DNA of 64,000 nucleotides, taken from positions 186,001 through 250,000 of the forward strand of contig NZ_JALHPR010000002.1 of assembly GCF_022842375.1 (NCBI RefSeq). Reading direction: 5' to 3'. This DNA is from Elioraea sp. GTDB lineage: Bacteria; Pseudomonadota; Alphaproteobacteria; Acetobacterales; Acetobacteraceae. A program made the position numbers and the translations under genes. Each line of letters opens with the position of its first letter. Within the stretch, counting starts at the first letter, position 1. Of this stretch, positions 52,507 to 61,959 are shown piece by piece. The notes beneath the pieces were generated by a model. It did not search any database. It was not told where the DNA came from and was given only the letters and a program-made list of their open reading frames with translations.

Positions 52507-52953
52507 ATGGTTCCTTGGCAACCGAGCAGCCGTTCGGTTCCCGCTCCTGCATGGCCGAAGCCGCCCTTCTGGACGGCACTCGGGCGGGGCGCGGTGAACC
52601 GCTGTCCCATCTGTGGCCAGGCGCCACTCTTCGCCGGGTTTCTTCGCGTGCGCGACAGCTGCCCGCATTGCGAGGCCCCGCTCGGCCGCATCCGCGCCGA
52701 TGACGCGCCGCCCTACTTCACCATCGTCATCGTCGGGCACATCGTCATTCCCCTGATGCTGATGGTCGAGCGCCAGCATGAACCCGCTCTCTGGGTCATG
52801 GCTGCGATCTTCCTGCCGATGACGCTCGTTCTCTCGCTGCTGTTCCTCCGCCCGGTCAAGGGGGCGACGGTGGGGCTGATGATGCGCCTCGGCCTCACCG
52901 GCCGCGAGCAGGGGCCGGATGCCCCAGGCGACCCGCCGCGCACGGGGGGCTGA
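52507..52953 (+). CDS. DUF983 zinc-ribbon membrane protein
   Basis: This 148-aa protein has a zinc ribbon (RCPICGQAPLF and SCPHCEAPLGRIR). Two hydrophobic spans follow: YFTIVIVGHIVIPLMLMVE and LWVMAAIFLPMTLVLSLLFL. This is the DUF983 family found in many alphaproteobacteria, and its function is unknown. The ATG at 52507 is the best start. It is followed closely by the UPF0262 gene. Confidence 0.85.
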   Translation: MVPWQPSSRSVPAPAWPKPPFWTALGRGAVNRCPICGQAPLFAGFLRVRDSCPHCEAPLGRIRADDAPPYFTIVIVGHIVIPLMLMVERQHEPALWVMAAIFLPMTLVLSLLFLRPVKGATVGLMMRLGLTGREQGPDAPGDPPRTGG

Positions 52954-52959
52954 TCCGCG

Positions 52960-53439
52960 ATGCCGCAGAGCAGCCGCATCGCGCAGCTCGTGCTCGAAGG
53001 CGAGACGCTGATGCGCCTCAACGATGAGCTCGAGGGTGATCGCGCCACCGCGGTGGCCGACCTGCTGCACGAGAACCGCTTCGTTCCCGCTGGCGCCCCG
53101 GATGGGCCATACACGCTGCATCTCGGCCTGGTCGAGGGACGGCTCGCCTTCGATATCCGGCACGCAACCGGCGAGCCGATCACCGCGATCGTGCTTGCGA
53201 TGGGTCCGTTCCGGCGGCTGATCAAGGACTACCTGATCATGGTCCACGCCCATACCGAGGCCGTGTCTGAGGGGCGCGAGGGGCGCATCCAGGCGATCGA
53301 CATGGGCCGCCGCGGCCTGCACAACGAGGCGGCGGAGCTTCTGCGCACGCGGCTCGACGGCAAGATCGAGGTCGATTTCGACACGGCGCGGCGCCTGTTC
53401 ACCCTGATCTGCGTGCTGCACCAGCGCATCACGCATTGA
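52960..53439 (+). CDS. UPF0262 family protein
   Basis: This 159-aa protein contains the UPF0262 signatures ENRFVPAGAPDGPYTLHLG, GPFRRLIKDYLIM, QAIDMGRRGLHNEAAELL and VDFDTARRLFTLICVLH. The family is confined mainly to alphaproteobacteria, and its role is unknown. It starts six bases after the DUF983 gene, and mtnA follows within 20 bases. Confidence 0.9.
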   Translation: MPQSSRIAQLVLEGETLMRLNDELEGDRATAVADLLHENRFVPAGAPDGPYTLHLGLVEGRLAFDIRHATGEPITAIVLAMGPFRRLIKDYLIMVHAHTEAVSEGREGRIQAIDMGRRGLHNEAAELLRTRLDGKIEVDFDTARRLFTLICVLHQRITH

Positions 53440-53456
53440 GGGCGGGAGGAGGCGCG

Positions 53457-54542
53457 ATGCGGATCGGTGGCGAAACGACGCGCAGCATCCGGCCAGGTGC
53501 GACCCGCGCCTCCTTCTCCGTGCTGGACCAGACGCTGCTGCCCTGGCGCGTCGCGTGGGTCGACATCGCGACGCCCGAGGCCGCCGCGGTCGCAATCCGC
53601 ACGATGCAGGTGCGGGGCGCGCCGCTCATCGGCGCGACCGCGGCCTTCGGCCTCGCCCTTGCACTTCGCGATGACGGCAGCGACCGCGGGCTCGCCGCAG
53701 CGGCCGCGATGCTTGCCGCGACACGGCCGACGGCGATCAACCTCGCCTGGGCGCTCGCCCGCGTCTCACGTGCCGCCGCAGCGCTGCCACTGCGCGAGCG
53801 CGCCGCACGTGCCTGGGACGAGGCAGTTGCGATAGCCGACGAGGATGCTGCCGCCTGTGCCGCGATCGGCCGCCATGGAACTCCCCTGCTTGCAGCGATC
53901 GCCGCGCGCAAGGGGCGCGTGAACGTGCTCACCCACTGCAACGCTGGCTGGCTCGCGACCGTGGACTGGGGCACTGCGACCGCGCCGATCTATGCCGCGC
54001 ATGATGCGGGCATCCCCGTCCATGTCTGGGTGGATGAGACGCGGCCGCGCAACCAGGGTGCCGCGCTAACGGCGTTCGAGCTCGGCGCGCATGGCGTTCC
54101 CCACACGGTTGTCGCCGACAACGCGGGCGGGCACCTCATGCAGAACGGGATGGTCGACATCGTTCTCGTGGGCTCCGACAGGGTGGCGCGCAACGGCGAT
54201 GTCGCGAACAAGATCGGCACCTACCTCAAGGCGCTCGCGGCCGACGACAACGGCGTGCCGTTCTGGGTGGCGCTGCCGCACAGCACGATCGACTGGCAGG
54301 TCGCGGACGGTATGCGCGATATCCCGATCGAGGAACGATCCGCCGACGAGGTGACGCATGTGTCGGGTGCGGCGGCGGATGGATCACCGATGCGCGTGCG
54401 CGTGGCAGCGCCCGGAAGCGCTGCCGCCAACCCTGCGTTCGACGTGACGCCCGCGCGCCTCGTCACAGGCTTGATCACCGAGCGCGGGCGGTGCGCGGCC
54501 TCGGAGGCAGGCCTGCGCGGGCTCTATCCGGAGGCTGGCTGA
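53457..54542 (+). CDS. mtnA: S-methyl-5-thioribose-1-phosphate isomerase
   Basis: This 361-aa enzyme of methionine salvage has LDQTLLPWRVAWVDIATPEA, RGAPLIGATAAFGLALALRD, the catalytic cysteine in NVLTHCNAGWLATVDWG and the aspartate in GSDRVARNGDVANKIGTYLK. I chose the ATG at 53457 because a gggaggagg lies just upstream. Its end overlaps the convergent TRAP permease gene by 19 bases. The other salvage genes are not in this window. Confidence 0.93.
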   Translation: MRIGGETTRSIRPGATRASFSVLDQTLLPWRVAWVDIATPEAAAVAIRTMQVRGAPLIGATAAFGLALALRDDGSDRGLAAAAAMLAATRPTAINLAWALARVSRAAAALPLRERAARAWDEAVAIADEDAAACAAIGRHGTPLLAAIAARKGRVNVLTHCNAGWLATVDWGTATAPIYAAHDAGIPVHVWVDETRPRNQGAALTAFELGAHGVPHTVVADNAGGHLMQNGMVDIVLVGSDRVARNGDVANKIGTYLKALAADDNGVPFWVALPHSTIDWQVADGMRDIPIEERSADEVTHVSGAAADGSPMRVRVAAPGSAAANPAFDVTPARLVTGLITERGRCAASEAGLRGLYPEAG

Positions 54543-56548
54543 CTGCGGCTTGCGCCCAGCCAGTTGACCAAGAGCACGGGGAAGACGATCGCCGCCCCGA
54601 TCAGCGTCGGTGTCAGCCCTGGCGCGATCATCAGCAGGCTCGCGGCCAGCAGCGGCGCGCGGGAGAGCCAGCCCATCGGCGCGAAGGCATAGCCCGTGAG
54701 TGCAACGCCGAGCGCGCAGACGCCGACCGCGCAGGAGACGGTGACCAGCAGGAACTCGGTGATCGTGAACCCGGGGGCGACGATGAGCATGGCCGGCGAG
54801 TAGGCGAACACGAACGGCACGAGCGCCTTGGCCGAGCCGAGGCGGAAGGCGGTCAGCCCCGTCTTGAACGGGTTCGCGCCCGCGATCCCCGCCGCCGCGT
54901 AGGCAGCGACGCAGACCGGTGGCGTCAGGTCCGCCAGCAGGCCGTAGTAGAAGATGAAGAGGTGGGCCGCGATCGGCGGCACGCCCAGCTGCTCCACCGC
55001 CGGGGCGGCGATGGCGGCGAGAACGATATAGAGCGCGGTTGTCGGGATGCCTGCGCCCATCGCGATGCAGGTGAGTGCGACGAAGAGCAGCGTCAGGAAC
55101 AGCGTGATGCCCTGCAGGCTGGCGAGCTCGAACGGCAGGATCGCGAAGATCGGGTGGATCGACGACGCAAGGTTGCCGGCCGCCTGGGTGACGACGAAGG
55201 AGAGACGGAAGGCAGCCCCCGTCAGCGTGATGACGCCGACCACGATGCCGACAGCCGCCGCCGCCACACCCACGGCCAGCGCATATTTCGCCCCCGTCTC
55301 CAGCGCGTCCCACAGGTCCCGCAGCGTGATGCGGTGCATCGGGTTCAGGAAGCCCACGACAACGCAGGCGGTGATGCCGTTGAACGCGGCCAGATAGGGC
55401 GTGTAGCCGCGCATGATCGTGCCGACGAGGATGATCAGCGGGATCACGGTCGGCCAGCCGCGCTTGATGGTGTGCCACACGCGCGGCAGCTCGCTCTCGT
55501 CCATGCCGCGGATGCCGGTGCGCTTGGCCTCGAGATGCACCTGGATCAGCACGCCGAGATAGTGCATCGAAGCCGGAACGATCGCGGCGACGATGATGGT
55601 CGTGTAGGGAACGCCGAGGAACTCCGTCATGATGAAGGCGGCCGCGCCCATGATCGGCGGCGTGATCTGCCCGCCGGCACTCGCCGCCGCCTCGACCGCG
55701 CCGGCGAAGGTTCCGCGATAGCCGATCTTCATCATCGCCGGGATGGTCAGGCTGCCCGTCGTCACCGTATTGGCGATCGAGGAGCCGGAGATCGTGCCGA
55801 AGAAGGCGGAGGACAGCACCGACACCTTCGCCGGCCCGCCCGGGTACTTGCCGGCAGCGGCCGTGGCGAGGTCGATGAAGAACTGGCCGAGGCCCATCTT
55901 CGTCGCGATCACGCCGAAAAGGACGAAATGGAACACGAAGCTCGCCACGACCTTGATGGGGATGCCGAAGATCCCCTCCTGCGTCATGTAGAGCTGGCTG
56001 ACGAAATTGCCGAAGCTAGCGCCAGGGTGGGCGAGAACACCAGGCACGAGATAGCCGAACAGCCCATAGAAGATGAACACCATCACGATGATCGGCAGAA
56101 CGATGCCCATCGATCGCCGCGTCGCCTCCAGCACGAGCACGATGAGGATCGTGCCCCAGATCAGGTCCCACGTGTTGGGAACGCCGATCCGGAAGGTGAG
56201 CTCGTTGAAATTGATCGGCAGGTAGAAGACCGCTGCGAGCGAGAGGGCGGCCAGCAGCCAATCCGTCACCGGCACGCCGGCGAGGCGGGGGATGATGCCA
56301 GGGGCGTCGGTTTTTCCCGCACCGAACAGCAGGAAGATCAGCCCGAGAACGGCGCCGAGATAGATCGCGTTGTGCCAGTGCTCGGCGGGCAGGCCGAAGC
56401 CGGCGGTATAGTACTGGTAGAGGGAGAGACCGACGAGGACGAAGGTGACGATGCGGCCCGGCACGCCATGCAGCGTGCGGAAATTCAGCTCCTGGTCGTA
56501 CTTCCGTTCGAGCTCTGCCGCCTTGTCATAGTCGATCGACGTGCTCAT
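54524..56548 (-). CDS. TRAP transporter fused 4TM/12TM permease (TAXI type)
   Basis: This is a 674-aa fused DctQM-like permease with many spans. Conserved parts are FFGTISGSSIANTVTTGSLT, EAAASAGGQITPPIMGAAAF and GLLADLTPPVCVAAYAAAGI. These GGQITPP and TPPV motifs belong to TAXI-type TRAP transporters. It imports an organic acid or similar solute with sodium or proton coupling, together with the binding protein encoded upstream. Confidence 0.92.
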   Translation of the reverse strand: MSTSIDYDKAAELERKYDQELNFRTLHGVPGRIVTFVLVGLSLYQYYTAGFGLPAEHWHNAIYLGAVLGLIFLLFGAGKTDAPGIIPRLAGVPVTDWLLAALSLAAVFYLPINFNELTFRIGVPNTWDLIWGTILIVLVLEATRRSMGIVLPIIVMVFIFYGLFGYLVPGVLAHPGASFGNFVSQLYMTQEGIFGIPIKVVASFVFHFVLFGVIATKMGLGQFFIDLATAAAGKYPGGPAKVSVLSSAFFGTISGSSIANTVTTGSLTIPAMMKIGYRGTFAGAVEAAASAGGQITPPIMGAAAFIMTEFLGVPYTTIIVAAIVPASMHYLGVLIQVHLEAKRTGIRGMDESELPRVWHTIKRGWPTVIPLIILVGTIMRGYTPYLAAFNGITACVVVGFLNPMHRITLRDLWDALETGAKYALAVGVAAAAVGIVVGVITLTGAAFRLSFVVTQAAGNLASSIHPIFAILPFELASLQGITLFLTLLFVALTCIAMGAGIPTTALYIVLAAIAAPAVEQLGVPPIAAHLFIFYYGLLADLTPPVCVAAYAAAGIAGANPFKTGLTAFRLGSAKALVPFVFAYSPAMLIVAPGFTITEFLLVTVSCAVGVCALGVALTGYAFAPMGWLSRAPLLAASLLMIAPGLTPTLIGAAIVFPVLLVNWLGASRSQPASG

Positions 56549-56567
56549 CGGCCCCTCTGCAATGAAT

Positions 56568-56599
56568 GCGGCGGATGGAGGGGACCCTCCACCCGCCGC
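56568..56599 (-). repeat. Hairpin between TAXI binding-protein and permease genes
   Basis: A 15-bp inverted repeat with one mismatch (56568-56582 with 56585-56599) fills most of the 75-base gap. It may keep the binding-protein message abundant relative to the permease. Confidence 0.5.
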
Positions 56600-56623
56600 G
56601 TCTGATCCCGCAGGCGCTGCCGA

Positions 56624-57634
56624 TCAGCGAAGCAGGCCAGCCTCGCGGTAGAAGCGCTCGGCACCAGGATGGAACGGCACGTCGCCGCGGCCCATCAGCG
56701 CCGTCTCGGCCACGATGTCACGCGCACGCACGTGGCCGCGCGAGAGCAGGCCCTTGGTGGTCTCGCTCCAGAGGCTCTTGGTGACCTCGTAGGCCAGCGC
56801 ATCTGACACCTGGGCGCCGATGAGCCACACGGCGCCGACCGACAGCGTCGGCACATCCTCGGTCACGCCCTCGTAGGTGCCCTTGGCGATCACGCCACGG
56901 CTGTAGAAGGGCGCGCGCTGGTTCACCGCGTTGATCTGCGCGTCGGTGAACGGCAGCACGCGGCAACCGGCGCGCGAGCAGAACTCGGTGAATGCCGCAG
57001 CGGGTGCCGCGACGACCTGGAGCACGGCATCGAGACCCCGATCCTGCATCCGCTCCACACCTTGCTGTGCGGCGAGATACTCCGGCGTGTAGGCACCGCG
57101 CAGCCCAGCCGCCTCGAGCACGAGCTCGGAGCCGATGCGCGCACCGCTGGCCTGGAGACCGACGACCACGCGCTTTCCGCGCAGGTCCTCGAGCCTTTGC
57201 ACCGGGCTGTCACGACGTACCACCGCATGCAACTGTTCACCGAACAGGTGCGCGATGAAGCGGAGTTTGTCGGCCTTCGGGCGCCCCTCGAACAAGCCCG
57301 TCGCCGTATACGCCCAGTGCGCGACGTCGGACTGCGAGAAGCCGCTCTCGGCGGCACCCGACTGGATCAGGTTCACGTTCTGCACCGAGCCCTGCGTCGC
57401 CTGCGCGACCGCGACGAGGCCGGGCACGCCAGCCGTGCCGCCAGCCTCGCGGCAGGGCGCGCCCGGCGGGCAGGAAATCGCATTCGCGATCATGCCCCCG
57501 ATCGGATAGTACGTGCCACCCGCCGCGCCGGTGCCGATGCGGAAGAACTGCGGCGCCTGCGCGGTGGCTGGGCCCGTCGCCGCGAGCCCGACGAGGGCGG
57601 CGGCGGCAAGAAGCGTGCGTCGAGTGATGCTCAT
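56624..57634 (-). CDS. TAXI-family TRAP transporter solute-binding protein
   Basis: This is a 336-aa protein. A signal peptide (TLLAAAALVGLAATGPATAQA) is followed by the family start FFRIGTGAAGGTYYPIGGMI, with GKRVVVGLQASGARIGSELV in the middle. TAXI proteins bind glutamate, glutamine or other small acids. It works with the permease encoded 75 bases downstream. I chose the ATG at 57634. Confidence 0.92.
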   Translation of the reverse strand: MSITRRTLLAAAALVGLAATGPATAQAPQFFRIGTGAAGGTYYPIGGMIANAISCPPGAPCREAGGTAGVPGLVAVAQATQGSVQNVNLIQSGAAESGFSQSDVAHWAYTATGLFEGRPKADKLRFIAHLFGEQLHAVVRRDSPVQRLEDLRGKRVVVGLQASGARIGSELVLEAAGLRGAYTPEYLAAQQGVERMQDRGLDAVLQVVAAPAAAFTEFCSRAGCRVLPFTDAQINAVNQRAPFYSRGVIAKGTYEGVTEDVPTLSVGAVWLIGAQVSDALAYEVTKSLWSETTKGLLSRGHVRARDIVAETALMGRGDVPFHPGAERFYREAGLLR

Positions 57635-57773
57635 GGTCAGTCTCCCGTTGACTGTACGATCCGTCACGGACGCTACAGGCCCACGCCGGCGGGATCAATG
57701 TTGCCGCGCGATTGCCGGATTGGCCCGTGTGCGCAATGCTGCAGTGAAGCAAACACCGCAGGGGGCCTTTCCG

Positions 57774-58616
57774 ATGCGAACCGCACGCCTTTCCGTCGCT
57801 TTCGCCGCACTGGTTGCCGTCAGCCTTGCAACCCCCGCCACCGCACAGGCCCCGTTGCGCTGCGCCGTCGATGGCACCTTTGCACCACATGCGATGCCGA
57901 AGCTCGGCGGCGGCATCGAGGGGTTCAACGTTGACCTCTTCACCGAGGTTGCAAGGCGCATGGGAAGGCCGCTGACGATGGACAGCGCAAGCTTCTCCGG
58001 CCTCATCCCGGCCATGAACGCTGGCCGCTACGACTTCCTCTGCGCGCCGACGACGGCGACGGCGGAACGCGCCCAGAACATGCTGTTCACCGAGGGCTAT
58101 CTCTACACCGCCTTCCAGTTCGGCATCCGCCGCGGGTCTGCCCCCATCGCCTCCCTCGAGGAGCTGCGCGGCAAGGCGATCAGCGTGAACAAGGGCAGCG
58201 CCTATGACACCTGGGCGCAGCAGAACGCCGCGCGGTACGGCTTCACCGTGCAGGCCTACGACACCAACACCGATGCCGCTCAGGCGGTCATCGCGGGCCG
58301 GGCCTATGCCAACCTCGCCGGCAACACGGTGGTGAAGTTCGCTTCCACCCGCACACCGCAATACGTGCCCGATCTCCTGATGAAGGAAACCCGTGCGCAC
58401 TGGGCGGCGCCGTTCCCGATCCAGTCGGTCGCGCTGCGCAACGAGGTCGACCGCGTGCTCGAATGCATGAAGCAGGACGGCTTCATCGCCCGCCTCTCCG
58501 AGCGCTGGTTCGGCGCCAAGCCAGAAGCCGACGATGCCGAGAACGTCGCGTTCCCCGGTTCGGGTGTGCCAGGACTCGCTGGCTATGATCCGACGCCGCA
58601 CGCGGGTGGCTGCTGA
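57774..58616 (+). CDS. Polar amino-acid ABC transporter, periplasmic binding protein
   Basis: This 280-aa family 3 binding protein has a signal peptide ([21 protein letters not shown]). The mature part has [20 protein letters not shown], the [15 protein letters not shown] segment and the [17 protein letters not shown] pattern. It heads a four-gene importer unit with an ATPase and two permeases following. The upstream gap to the TAXI gene is a divergent promoter region. Confidence 0.9.
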   Translation: MRTARLSVAFAALVAVSLATPATAQAPLRCAVDGTFAPHAMPKLGGGIEGFNVDLFTEVARRMGRPLTMDSASFSGLIPAMNAGRYDFLCAPTTATAERAQNMLFTEGYLYTAFQFGIRRGSAPIASLEELRGKAISVNKGSAYDTWAQQNAARYGFTVQAYDTNTDAAQAVIAGRAYANLAGNTVVKFASTRTPQYVPDLLMKETRAHWAAPFPIQSVALRNEVDRVLECMKQDGFIARLSERWFGAKPEADDAENVAFPGSGVPGLAGYDPTPHAGGC

Positions 58617-58623
58617 GCCTGTG

Positions 58624-59382
58624 ATGACAGGGCCCGCCCCGATTGTCGCCGCGCCCATCGTCGCAGCATCGGGCATCCACAAGCATTTTGGCGCCCTTCA
58701 CGTGCTGAAGGGCGTCGATCTCGCCGTGGCGGAACGTGAGCTCGTGTTCGTCATCGGCCCCTCCGGCAGCGGCAAATCCACGCTGCTGCGCTGCTGCAAC
58801 CGGCTGGAGACGCCCTCTTCCGGCCGCATCATCGTCGACGGGATCGACCTGCTGGACAGGCACACCGACATCAACGCCGTGCGCCGGCGCATCGGCATGG
58901 TGTTCCAGCAGTTCAACCTCTACCCGCACATGACGGCGCGCGGCAACGTCACGCTCGCGCTGCGCAAGGTGCTCGGCAAGGGACGGGCGGAGGCGGACGA
59001 GATCGCCGATGCCGCACTCGCGCGCGTGGGCCTCGCCGAGAAGGCGAACGCCTACCCGCTCGAGCTCTCGGGCGGGCAGCAGCAGCGCGTCGCGATCGCG
59101 CGCGCCATCGCGCTCGAACCTCGCGTCATGCTGTTCGACGAGCCCACCTCGGCGCTCGATCCGGAACTCGTCGGCGGCGTTCTCGCCGTCATGCGCAGCT
59201 TGCGCGAGGCGGGGATGACGATGGTGGTCGTCAGCCACGAGATGGGCTTTGCCCGTGCCGCGGCTGACCGGGTGGTGTTCATGGACCATGGGCTGGTGGT
59301 CGAGGAAGGGCCGCCGGCGCAGATCTTCGGCGCCCCGGAGCAGGAGCGCACGCGCGCCTTCCTGCGCCAGCTCGACCATTGA
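58624..59382 (+). CDS. Polar amino-acid ABC transporter, ATP-binding protein
   Basis: This 252-aa GlnQ-type ATPase has Walker [11 protein letters not shown]-loop [11 protein letters not shown], signature LSGGQQQR, Walker [13 protein letters not shown] and the H-loop VVSHEMGFA. It starts seven bases after the binding-protein stop. It is a second, separate system from the one at 2592-5542. Confidence 0.93.
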   Translation: MTGPAPIVAAPIVAASGIHKHFGALHVLKGVDLAVAERELVFVIGPSGSGKSTLLRCCNRLETPSSGRIIVDGIDLLDRHTDINAVRRRIGMVFQQFNLYPHMTARGNVTLALRKVLGKGRAEADEIADAALARVGLAEKANAYPLELSGGQQQRVAIARAIALEPRVMLFDEPTSALDPELVGGVLAVMRSLREAGMTMVVVSHEMGFARAAADRVVFMDHGLVVEEGPPAQIFGAPEQERTRAFLRQLDH

Positions 59383-59397
59383 TGGTGCTGAGCCGCA

Positions 59398-60078
59398 ATG
59401 GATAGCTGGGATCGTTTCGTCTTCACCTTCTTCAACGCACAGGTGATGGCGACCTACCTGCCGAGGATCGTCGAAGGGTTCTTCCTCACCGTCCAGCTTG
59501 CGCTGCTCATCGTCATTTCCGGCCTGGCACTTGGGCTCCTGCTCGCGGTGGTGCGCAGCTTCGGCATCCGCCCGCTGAACTGGCTGATCATCTTCCTCGT
59601 CGACCTGTTCCGCGCGCTGCCGCCGCTCGTGATCATCGTGCTGATCTATTTCGGGCTGCCGAGCCTCGGCGCCGCTCCTTCCGGCTTCGTCTCGACCTGG
59701 ATCAGCCTCACCCTCGTTCTGGCTGCCTTCGCCGAGGAGATCGTCTGGGGCGGAATCCTTGCCGTTCCGAAAGGGCAGTGGGAGGCGGCACGCTCCACAG
59801 GCCTCGGCTTCGCAACGACCCTCACCCATGTCGTGCTGCCGCAGGCGCTCCGGCTGTCGATCCCGCCGCTGACCAACCGCACCATCGCCATCACCAAGGG
59901 AACCGCACTCGGCAGCGTCGTCGCGGTGGCGGAAATTCTCTCGGTCGCGTCCGGTGCCGTCGGCTTCTCGTCCAACCCCTCGCCGCTCACCCTCGGCGCG
60001 ATCGCCTATCTCATCCTGTTCGTTCCCGTCGTCGCGTTCGGCCGCTGGGTCGAGACGCGCTTTGCCTGGAAGCGCTGA
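59398..60078 (+). CDS. Polar amino-acid ABC transporter, permease
   Basis: This 226-aa permease has about five spans and the coupling loop QWEAARSTGLGFATTLTHVV, followed by LPQALRLSIPPLTNRTI. The start is the ATG at 59398. Its partner permease gene begins three bases after its stop. Confidence 0.9.
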   Translation: MDSWDRFVFTFFNAQVMATYLPRIVEGFFLTVQLALLIVISGLALGLLLAVVRSFGIRPLNWLIIFLVDLFRALPPLVIIVLIYFGLPSLGAAPSGFVSTWISLTLVLAAFAEEIVWGGILAVPKGQWEAARSTGLGFATTLTHVVLPQALRLSIPPLTNRTIAITKGTALGSVVAVAEILSVASGAVGFSSNPSPLTLGAIAYLILFVPVVAFGRWVETRFAWKR

Positions 60079-60081
60079 GGG

Positions 60082-60753
60082 ATGGACGAGTTCATCGCCA
60101 CCTTCTTCAACGTCGAGGTGATCAGGGCCGCCTCGCCGATCCTGCTCCAGGGCCTCTGGATGACGCTGCTGCTCGTCCTCGTCGCCGTCCCGCTCGGGAT
60201 TGCCGGGGGGGTGCTTCTGGCGGTGCTGTCGGTGTTCCGCCACCCAGCTGTGCGCTGGCCGCTGATCGCCTGGGTGGATTTCTTCCGCGCCTTCCCACCC
60301 CTCGTACTGCTCGTGTTCATCTATGCCGGCCTGCCTTTCGCCGGCATCGAGATCGGCGCCTTCGGATGCGTCGCCATCGGCTTCTTCCTCAACACCTCGT
60401 CCTACTACGGCGAGATCCTGCGCGCGGGGATCGAGAGCATTCCTCGCGGCCAGGTTGAGGCGGCACGCTCGACCGGGCTCTCGGCGGCGCAGACGATGAC
60501 GTGGGTGGTGCTGCCGCAGGCAGTGCGCAACGTGCTGCCTGACCTCGTGTCGAACACGCTCGAAGTGGTGAAGCTCACCTCCATCGCCTCGGTGGTGGCC
60601 CTGCCGGAACTTCTGTTCCAGGCCCGCCAGGCGCAGAGCGTGACCTACAATCCCTCGCCCATCGTCGCGGCGGCGATCATCTACTTCCTGCTGCTCTGGC
60701 CCTTCGTACGCCTTCTCAGCAGGCTCGAGCACAAGGCGGTGGCGCGGCGCTGA
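60082..60753 (+). CDS. Polar amino-acid ABC transporter, permease
   Basis: This 223-aa permease has about five spans, the coupling loop QVEAARSTGLSAAQTMTWVV and LPQAVRNVLPDLVSNTLEVV. It is the last gene of the second polar amino-acid importer and ends 3 bases before the convergent peptidase gene. Confidence 0.9.
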   Translation: MDEFIATFFNVEVIRAASPILLQGLWMTLLLVLVAVPLGIAGGVLLAVLSVFRHPAVRWPLIAWVDFFRAFPPLVLLVFIYAGLPFAGIEIGAFGCVAIGFFLNTSSYYGEILRAGIESIPRGQVEAARSTGLSAAQTMTWVVLPQAVRNVLPDLVSNTLEVVKLTSIASVVALPELLFQARQAQSVTYNPSPIVAAAIIYFLLLWPFVRLLSRLEHKAVARR

Positions 60754-60756
60754 CGC

Positions 60757-61320
60757 CTATTCGCCGTCGTCATCCTCGCCGGCCAGCACGCCGCGTGTGT
60801 CGAGATGGGTGAAGTTGTGCTTCATGTAGGGCTTCACGAAGCCGCGGAACGTGAACCAGCACCCGAGCACGCCTGCCGAGACTTTCCGCGGCATCTCGCC
60901 GAACGGGATGTTGCCCTTGCTCACCTTCACGGGCTTGCGCTGGAAATCGATCGGAGACCAGAACCACTCCTTGTTCTCCCATCCTCGCAGGATGGGAACG
61001 ATCGCGTCCGGCTTCATGCCGGTGACGCGGAAGTCGATCGCCGTGAAGGCCTGGTGCTGGCTCAGCGGCGCGCGGCCGGCGTTCTTCGACGGGTCGTTGT
61101 AGGCTTCCGTGCGATACGCGCTGATCAACTTCACGCCGACGCCGAGATGCTCGCGCAGGTGATCGAGGATAAGGATCGTCGGCACGATGTTGTGCCAGAG
61201 GGTCAGCGGCGGCGGCCCGTTGTCGGGCCGGTAGCGGCCGACAAGAAGTTCGTTCGCGTTGAAGAAGTTGAGGCCGAGCGAGCCGACGAAGTCCTCGAAC
61301 AGCGTCTTGTTGAACGACAT
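60757..61320 (-). CDS. Peptidase M15-like (D-Ala-D-Ala carboxypeptidase fold) protein
   Basis: This 187-aa protein has the M15-type pattern KLISAYRTEAYN, then APLSQHQAFTAIDFRV with a His and Asp at the zinc-ligand positions, then a late HNFTHLDTRG. No signal peptide is visible. Relatives cleave cell-wall peptides or are phage or toxin-like endolysins. I chose the ATG at 61320. Cytosolic location or export by another path remains open. Confidence 0.7.
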   Translation of the reverse strand: MSFNKTLFEDFVGSLGLNFFNANELLVGRYRPDNGPPPLTLWHNIVPTILILDHLREHLGVGVKLISAYRTEAYNDPSKNAGRAPLSQHQAFTAIDFRVTGMKPDAIVPILRGWENKEWFWSPIDFQRKPVKVSKGNIPFGEMPRKVSAGVLGCWFTFRGFVKPYMKHNFTHLDTRGVLAGEDDDGE

Positions 61321-61399
61321 CGCATCCTCCTGCCAAGGCAAGTTCCAGGCGGCAGGGTGGGCGCAGAATGTGTCCCTTTCGTTTCAGCAGCGGAGCGGT

Positions 61400-61427
61400 G
61401 TGCGCGGGCTCACACCCGCCCGCGCAC
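61400..61427 (-). terminator. Hairpin downstream of rhodanese gene
   Basis: A perfect 10-bp stem (61400-61409 with 61418-61427) encloses an 8-nt loop. It lies about 17 bases after the rhodanese stop on the minus strand and before the peptidase start. It has no T-run. Confidence 0.5.
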
Positions 61428-61443
61428 GCAGCCGTGCGTGACC

Positions 61444-61860
61444 TCAGCCCTGCTTCCAGGGAAGCCCCGACGCGATCCAGCCCGCCTTCGTTCGCCGATG
61501 GCCCGCCTCGTCCGGCGGCCCCTCGAACCCGTCGGTGATGTTGATGGCGTGCGGGAAACCGGCCTCGACCGCCAGCTTCGCCGCCGCGAGGCTCCGCACG
61601 CCGGAGCGACAGAGGAAGTGGATGTGGTGGCCTGGCGTAATGCCGGCCGCGCGCATCGTGTCGATGAACCCCTCGTTCACCGTCATCGCCGGGAAGAGCT
61701 GCCAGGCAATGCGATGCACGGGCTTGTCCACCGCGGAAAGGTCGGGCAGGCCGACATAGGTCCACTCCGCATCGGTGCGGACGTCGACGAGCACGGCCTC
61801 AGCCTGGTCTCGCAGCGCTGCATAGGTCTCTGCCGGCGTCCTGTGGGTGATCTCGCTCAT
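61444..61860 (-). CDS. Rhodanese-domain sulfurtransferase
   Basis: This 138-aa single-domain rhodanese has the active-site loop CRSGVRS in HIHFLCRSGVRSLAAAKLA. It has EAVLVDVRTDAEWTYVGLPD near the N-terminus and a GFEGPPDEAGHRR end typical of this subgroup. The catalytic cysteine carries persulfide sulfur. The divergent neighbour is cysteine synthase, so a role in sulfur handling is plausible. I chose the ATG at 61860. Confidence 0.9.
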   Translation of the reverse strand: MSEITHRTPAETYAALRDQAEAVLVDVRTDAEWTYVGLPDLSAVDKPVHRIAWQLFPAMTVNEGFIDTMRAAGITPGHHIHFLCRSGVRSLAAAKLAVEAGFPHAINITDGFEGPPDEAGHRRTKAGWIASGLPWKQG

Positions 61861-61959
61861 CCCTCGTCCCTCCCATTGGCTCCGGCCCGGTTGCATCCAG
61901 GCCTCAAGGGCGCTTGTGTAGCGCGCGTGTGAGGGCTGAGGGAACAGGGAGGGAGCCGC

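Noticed and set aside
54491-56605. 704-codon open frame on the plus strand
   Set aside because: It is antisense to the TRAP permease gene and gives a low-complexity D/R/E/H-rich translation, which is typical of shadow frames.
58483-60732. 749-codon open frame on the minus strand
   Set aside because: It is antisense to an ABC transporter operon whose four genes have clear motifs, so it is a shadow.
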